Assembly (NCBI GenBank): GCA_019242465.1
Contig: JAFAVL010000239.1
Span: 1-8,129 of the forward strand
Direction: 5' to 3'
Origin: Chroococcidiopsidaceae cyanobacterium CP_BM_RX_35
Lineage (GTDB): Bacteria; Cyanobacteriota; Cyanobacteriia; Cyanobacteriales; Chroococcidiopsidaceae
DNA length: 8,129 bases
The notes below the pieces were generated by a model. It worked only from the letters and a program-made list of their open reading frames with translations, did no database searches and was not told where the DNA came from. The translations under genes and the position numbers were made by a program. Positions 5,868-8,129 of the stretch are shown piece after piece; within the stretch, counting starts at the first letter, position 1; each line of letters opens with the position of its first letter.

Positions 5868-5873
5868 TATAAT
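5868..5873 (+). promoter_or_regulatory. Candidate -10 box of uvrB
   Basis: A perfect TATAAT lies 64 bases before the uvrB ATG. No good -35 sits at normal spacing: TTGTAA (5841-5846) is 21 bases away, and the GCATATATGC palindrome fills the space between. Activator-dependent or relaxed initiation is possible. The AT-rich context makes a chance match fairly likely. Confidence 0.4.
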
Positions 5874-5937
5874 ATAAATTGGACAAGGTAAAGATAGTAA
5901 AAGCTTGCGTTCCACGCGCTATTCTAATCAAAAAAAT

Positions 5938-7935
5938 ATGCCTGAATTCCAACTTCAAGCTCCTTTTAAGCCAATGGGCGATCAGCCTCAAGCCATTGCC
6001 CAACTTACTAGCAGTCTGGCAGCCAACCATCGCTATCAAACCCTATTGGGAGCAACAGGAACTGGCAAGACGTTTTCGGTAGCGGCAGTGATTGAAAAGA
6101 TCGGAAAACCAACCCTGGTACTAGCTCACAATAAAACTCTAGCTGCTCAGCTTTGTAACGAGTTGCGAGAGTTTTTTCCTCATAGCGCAGTGGAATACTT
6201 TGTGAGCTACTACGATTACTATCAGCCTGAAGCTTATATCCCAGTCACTGATACCTATATAGAGAAAACTGCATCAATCAACGATGAGATTGATATGCTG
6301 CGGCATTCGGCAACGCGATCGCTATTTGAGCGTCGAGATGTGATCGTCGTTGCTTCCATTAGTTGTATTTACGGTTTAGGCATCCCGGCCGAGTACCTAA
6401 AAGCCGCTATTCCTCTACAAGTAGGAATGGAAGTTAATCAACGTCAGATTCTGCGAGATTTGGTTTCAGTTCAGTACAGCCGTAACGATTTAGAAATGGG
6501 TCGGGGACGTTTCCGCGTCCGAGGCGATGTCCTAGAAATTGGTCCAGCTTATGAAGACAGAATTGTCCGGGTAGAATTCTTTGGGGATGAAATTGACGCC
6601 ATTCGTTACATCGATCCGGTGACTGGGGAAATTATCAAGAGTGTAGAAGCCATGAGTATCTACCCAGCTCGTCACTTTGTGACACCAGAGGAACGGCTAG
6701 AAGCGGCAATTGAGGCGATTGAGCAGGAATTAGAGTGGCAGAGGACGCAGTTGCAGGCAGCAGGCAAGCTACTAGAAGCGCAACGTTTAGATCAGCGGAC
6801 TAGGTATGATTTGGAGATGTTGCGGGAGATTGGTTACTGTAATGGCGTCGAAAACTACTCCCGCCACTTAGCAGGACGCCAACCTGGGGAGCCACCAGAG
6901 TGTTTGGTTGATTATTTTCCGAAAGACTGGTTGTTAGTAATAGATGAATCTCACGTTACCGTGCCGCAAATCCGTGGGATGTACAATGGCGACCAAGCTC
7001 GGAAAAAAGTGTTAATTGAACATGGCTTTCGCCTACCTAGTGCGGCTGATAACCGACCTTTGCAGGCAGACGAGTTCTGGAAAAAGGTGAACCAGTGTAT
7101 TTTTGTTTCTGCCACGCCAGGAAGTTGGGAATTAGAAGTTTCCGAGGGGCGAGTGGCTGAGCAAGTCATTCGCCCAACTGGAGTTATCGATCCGGAAATT
7201 TTTGTTCGTCCTACTCCTGGTCAAATTGATGACCTGTTAGGTGAGATTAAAGATAGAGTCGATCTGCGGGAACGAGTTTTGATTACGACTCTCACCAAGC
7301 GAATGGCAGAAGATCTGACAGAGTATCTGCAAGAGCAAGGGATTCGGGTGCGCTATCTGCACTCAGAGATTAACTCAATTGAGCGGATTGAGATTCTCCA
7401 GGAGCTGAGAGAGGGGAATTTTGATGTGTTGATTGGGGTCAACCTGCTGCGGGAGGGGTTGGATCTACCAGAAGTTTCTCTGGTAGCAATATTGGATGCT
7501 GATAAAGAAGGGTTTTTGCGGGCGGAGCGATCGCTGATTCAAACTATCGGTCGAGCAGCTCGTCACGTCAGGGGGCAAGCAATTCTCTATGCAGATAACC
7601 TCACTGACAGCATGATTAAAGCTATTGACGAAACCGAGCGGCGACGAGGGATTCAGTTGGCATACAATCGGCTGCACGGGATCACGCCCCAGCCGATCAG
7701 CAAAAAATCTGGCAACGCGATTTTGTCTTTCCTAGAAGTCTCGCGGCGGTTGAATGCTCAACAATTGGAAGTCGCATACGAACAGATAGACGATCTGCCG
7801 TTAGAGCAGATTCCAGAATTAATCGGTCAACTAGAGGGGCAGATGAAAGAAGCCGCAAAGAACTTGGAGTTCGAGGACGCGGCAAAGTACCGCGATCGGA
7901 TTAAGCACCTGCGGGATAAGTTGCTGGGACATTAA
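5938..7935 (+). CDS. uvrB: UvrABC excinuclease subunit B
   Basis: The product is 665 residues, the normal full length. UvrB is the damage-verifying, DNA-stimulated ATPase of nucleotide excision repair. It is loaded by UvrA, opens the duplex and recruits UvrC for incision. Landmarks: GDQPQAI near the N-terminus, Walker [10 protein letters not shown] (38-46, Lys44), the Tyr-rich beta-hairpin region [16 protein letters not shown] that clamps DNA, the Walker B DESH (336-339), [11 protein letters not shown], and motif [12 protein letters not shown] (534-543). The C-terminal UVR domain ([19 protein letters not shown]), which contacts UvrC, ends the protein. All expected domains are intact. The ATG at 5938 starts the conserved MPEFQL segment but has only an A-rich stretch before it, no Shine-Dalgarno. 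An in-frame TTG at 5905 is less likely. It converges with a MazF-like gene after five bases. Confidence 0.98.
   Translation: MPEFQLQAPFKPMGDQPQAIAQLTSSLAANHRYQTLLGATGTGKTFSVAAVIEKIGKPTLVLAHNKTLAAQLCNELREFFPHSAVEYFVSYYDYYQPEAYIPVTDTYIEKTASINDEIDMLRHSATRSLFERRDVIVVASISCIYGLGIPAEYLKAAIPLQVGMEVNQRQILRDLVSVQYSRNDLEMGRGRFRVRGDVLEIGPAYEDRIVRVEFFGDEIDAIRYIDPVTGEIIKSVEAMSIYPARHFVTPEERLEAAIEAIEQELEWQRTQLQAAGKLLEAQRLDQRTRYDLEMLREIGYCNGVENYSRHLAGRQPGEPPECLVDYFPKDWLLVIDESHVTVPQIRGMYNGDQARKKVLIEHGFRLPSAADNRPLQADEFWKKVNQCIFVSATPGSWELEVSEGRVAEQVIRPTGVIDPEIFVRPTPGQIDDLLGEIKDRVDLRERVLITTLTKRMAEDLTEYLQEQGIRVRYLHSEINSIERIEILQELREGNFDVLIGVNLLREGLDLPEVSLVAILDADKEGFLRAERSLIQTIGRAARHVRGQAILYADNLTDSMIKAIDETERRRGIQLAYNRLHGITPQPISKKSGNAILSFLEVSRRLNAQQLEVAYEQIDDLPLEQIPELIGQLEGQMKEAAKNLEFEDAAKYRDRIKHLRDKLLGH
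6315..6322. repeat. HIP1 octamer GCGATCGC (copy 3)
   Basis: A perfect copy in the first third of uvrB, within codons for Thr-Arg-Ser-Leu. Confidence 0.9.
7527..7534. repeat. HIP1 octamer GCGATCGC (copy 4)
   Basis: A perfect copy in uvrB just before the motif VI codons. Confidence 0.9.
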
Positions 7936-7940
7936 GCCAT

Positions 7941-8129
7941 CTAAAACCTGAACATTGCCCTCAACCCATCTTCTACAGGTTGATACTGTTCAGGAGGTAA
8001 TATGCCCCGATAGCCTAGCACTCGACGGATATCTACAGCACGTACTTGATCGATCAGCACTATCGAGTCACATGGTAGGTTGCCCATTCCAGCTTGAAGG
8101 CGAGGATATAGGGTCGGATTTCGCGCCAC
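7941..8129 (-). CDS. MazF/PemK-like toxin, C-terminal part (N-terminus outside window)
   Basis: Sixty-two residues are visible before a TAG at 7941-7943, and the frame stays open to the right edge. The GTG at the edge is an internal codon, not a trusted start. NLPCDSIVLIDQVRAVDIRRV followed by a Gly-rich turn and LPPEQYQPVEDGLRAMF matches the C-terminal half of MazF/PemK endoribonucleases: the DS.V..DQ.R..D strand, then the final helix. Such toxins cleave mRNA and are held in check by an antitoxin usually encoded just upstream. That position lies beyond the window, so neither the antitoxin nor the N-terminal catalytic residues can be checked. It converges with uvrB with only five bases between stops. 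Other proteins with the same fold cannot be excluded. Confidence 0.78.
   Translation of the reverse strand: MARNPTLYPRLQAGMGNLPCDSIVLIDQVRAVDIRRVLGYRGILPPEQYQPVEDGLRAMFRF
7947..7994. repeat. Inverted repeat in the 3' end of the MazF-like gene
   Basis: CCTGAACA (7947-7954) and TGTTCAGG (7987-7994) are perfect 8-bp arms 32 bases apart. The left arm overlaps a second possible pairing, AACCTG (7945-7950) with CAGGTT (7976-7981). It begins 12 bases past the uvrB stop and could form the 3' structure of the uvrB mRNA, as no other terminator is visible there. Confidence 0.25.

Larger units (their letters stand above)
5531..5937. promoter_or_regulatory. Long divergent intergenic region between csbD and uvrB
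   Basis: These 407 bases hold no convincing gene. The part next to csbD has four dyads: 5565-5581 (AAGCTG/CAGCTT), 5596-5615 (GTTGTA/TACAAC), 5631-5665 and 5682-5700. The part next to uvrB has the palindromes ATGAATTCAT (5826-5835) and GCATATATGC (5849-5858) and a TATAAT (5868-5873). Short reading frames on both strands here lack ribosome binding sites and family features. Confidence 0.7.

Noticed and set aside
5767..6039. A 90-codon - strand reading frame overlapping the start of uvrB
   Set aside because: It overlaps a certain gene, has no ribosome binding site or recognisable domain, and its composition reflects the AT-rich intergenic DNA.
1..8129. CRISPR arrays, insertion sequences, tRNA or rRNA genes
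   Set aside because: No regularly spaced direct repeats, transposase frames, cloverleaf patterns or rRNA-like stretches were seen on either strand.

Overview
The window is 8.1 kb of chromosomal DNA from a cyanobacterium. Four copies of the octamer GCGATCGC (HIP1, the repeat over-represented in many cyanobacterial genomes) occur where chance predicts about 0.1. The gene content also fits: an HTH-GrpE-like protein, a Calvin-cycle-type Rpe, and small lineage-type hypothetical proteins. The base composition is moderate and looks even throughout. I cannot name the genus from sequence alone.

Layout from left to right. Positions 1-57 look like the C-terminal tail of a + strand gene. Positions 104-754 (+) encode a protein that joins an N-terminal helix-turn-helix to a coiled coil and a GrpE-like C-terminal beta domain. 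Two GC-rich hairpins and a plausible promoter lead to a GTG-started ABC-2-type permease (871-1650, +). This gene converges, with a 6-base gap, on a secreted subtilisin-family protein (1657-3249, -). A divergent intergenic region follows, then rpe, ribulose-phosphate 3-epimerase (3377-4084, +). An 11-bp perfect hairpin ends rpe and faces three small - strand genes: a membrane-anchored conserved hypothetical (4137-4661), a probable lipoprotein (4791-5228) and a CsbD-family stress protein (5348-5530). A 407-base intergenic region rich in inverted repeats separates csbD from uvrB (5938-7935, +). uvrB converges on the C-terminal part of a MazF/PemK-like toxin gene (7941 to beyond the right edge, -).

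Functionally this is a mosaic, not one pathway: carbon metabolism (Rpe), nucleotide excision repair (UvrB), membrane transport (an orphan permease), secreted proteolysis, and a small group that may serve stress or envelope physiology. The most unusual items are the HTH/GrpE-like domain combination, the subtilisin homologue whose catalytic Asp position reads as Gln or Glu, the three-gene small-protein cluster, and the dense inverted repeats upstream of csbD and uvrB. No CRISPR array, insertion sequence, prophage, rRNA or tRNA gene was seen.
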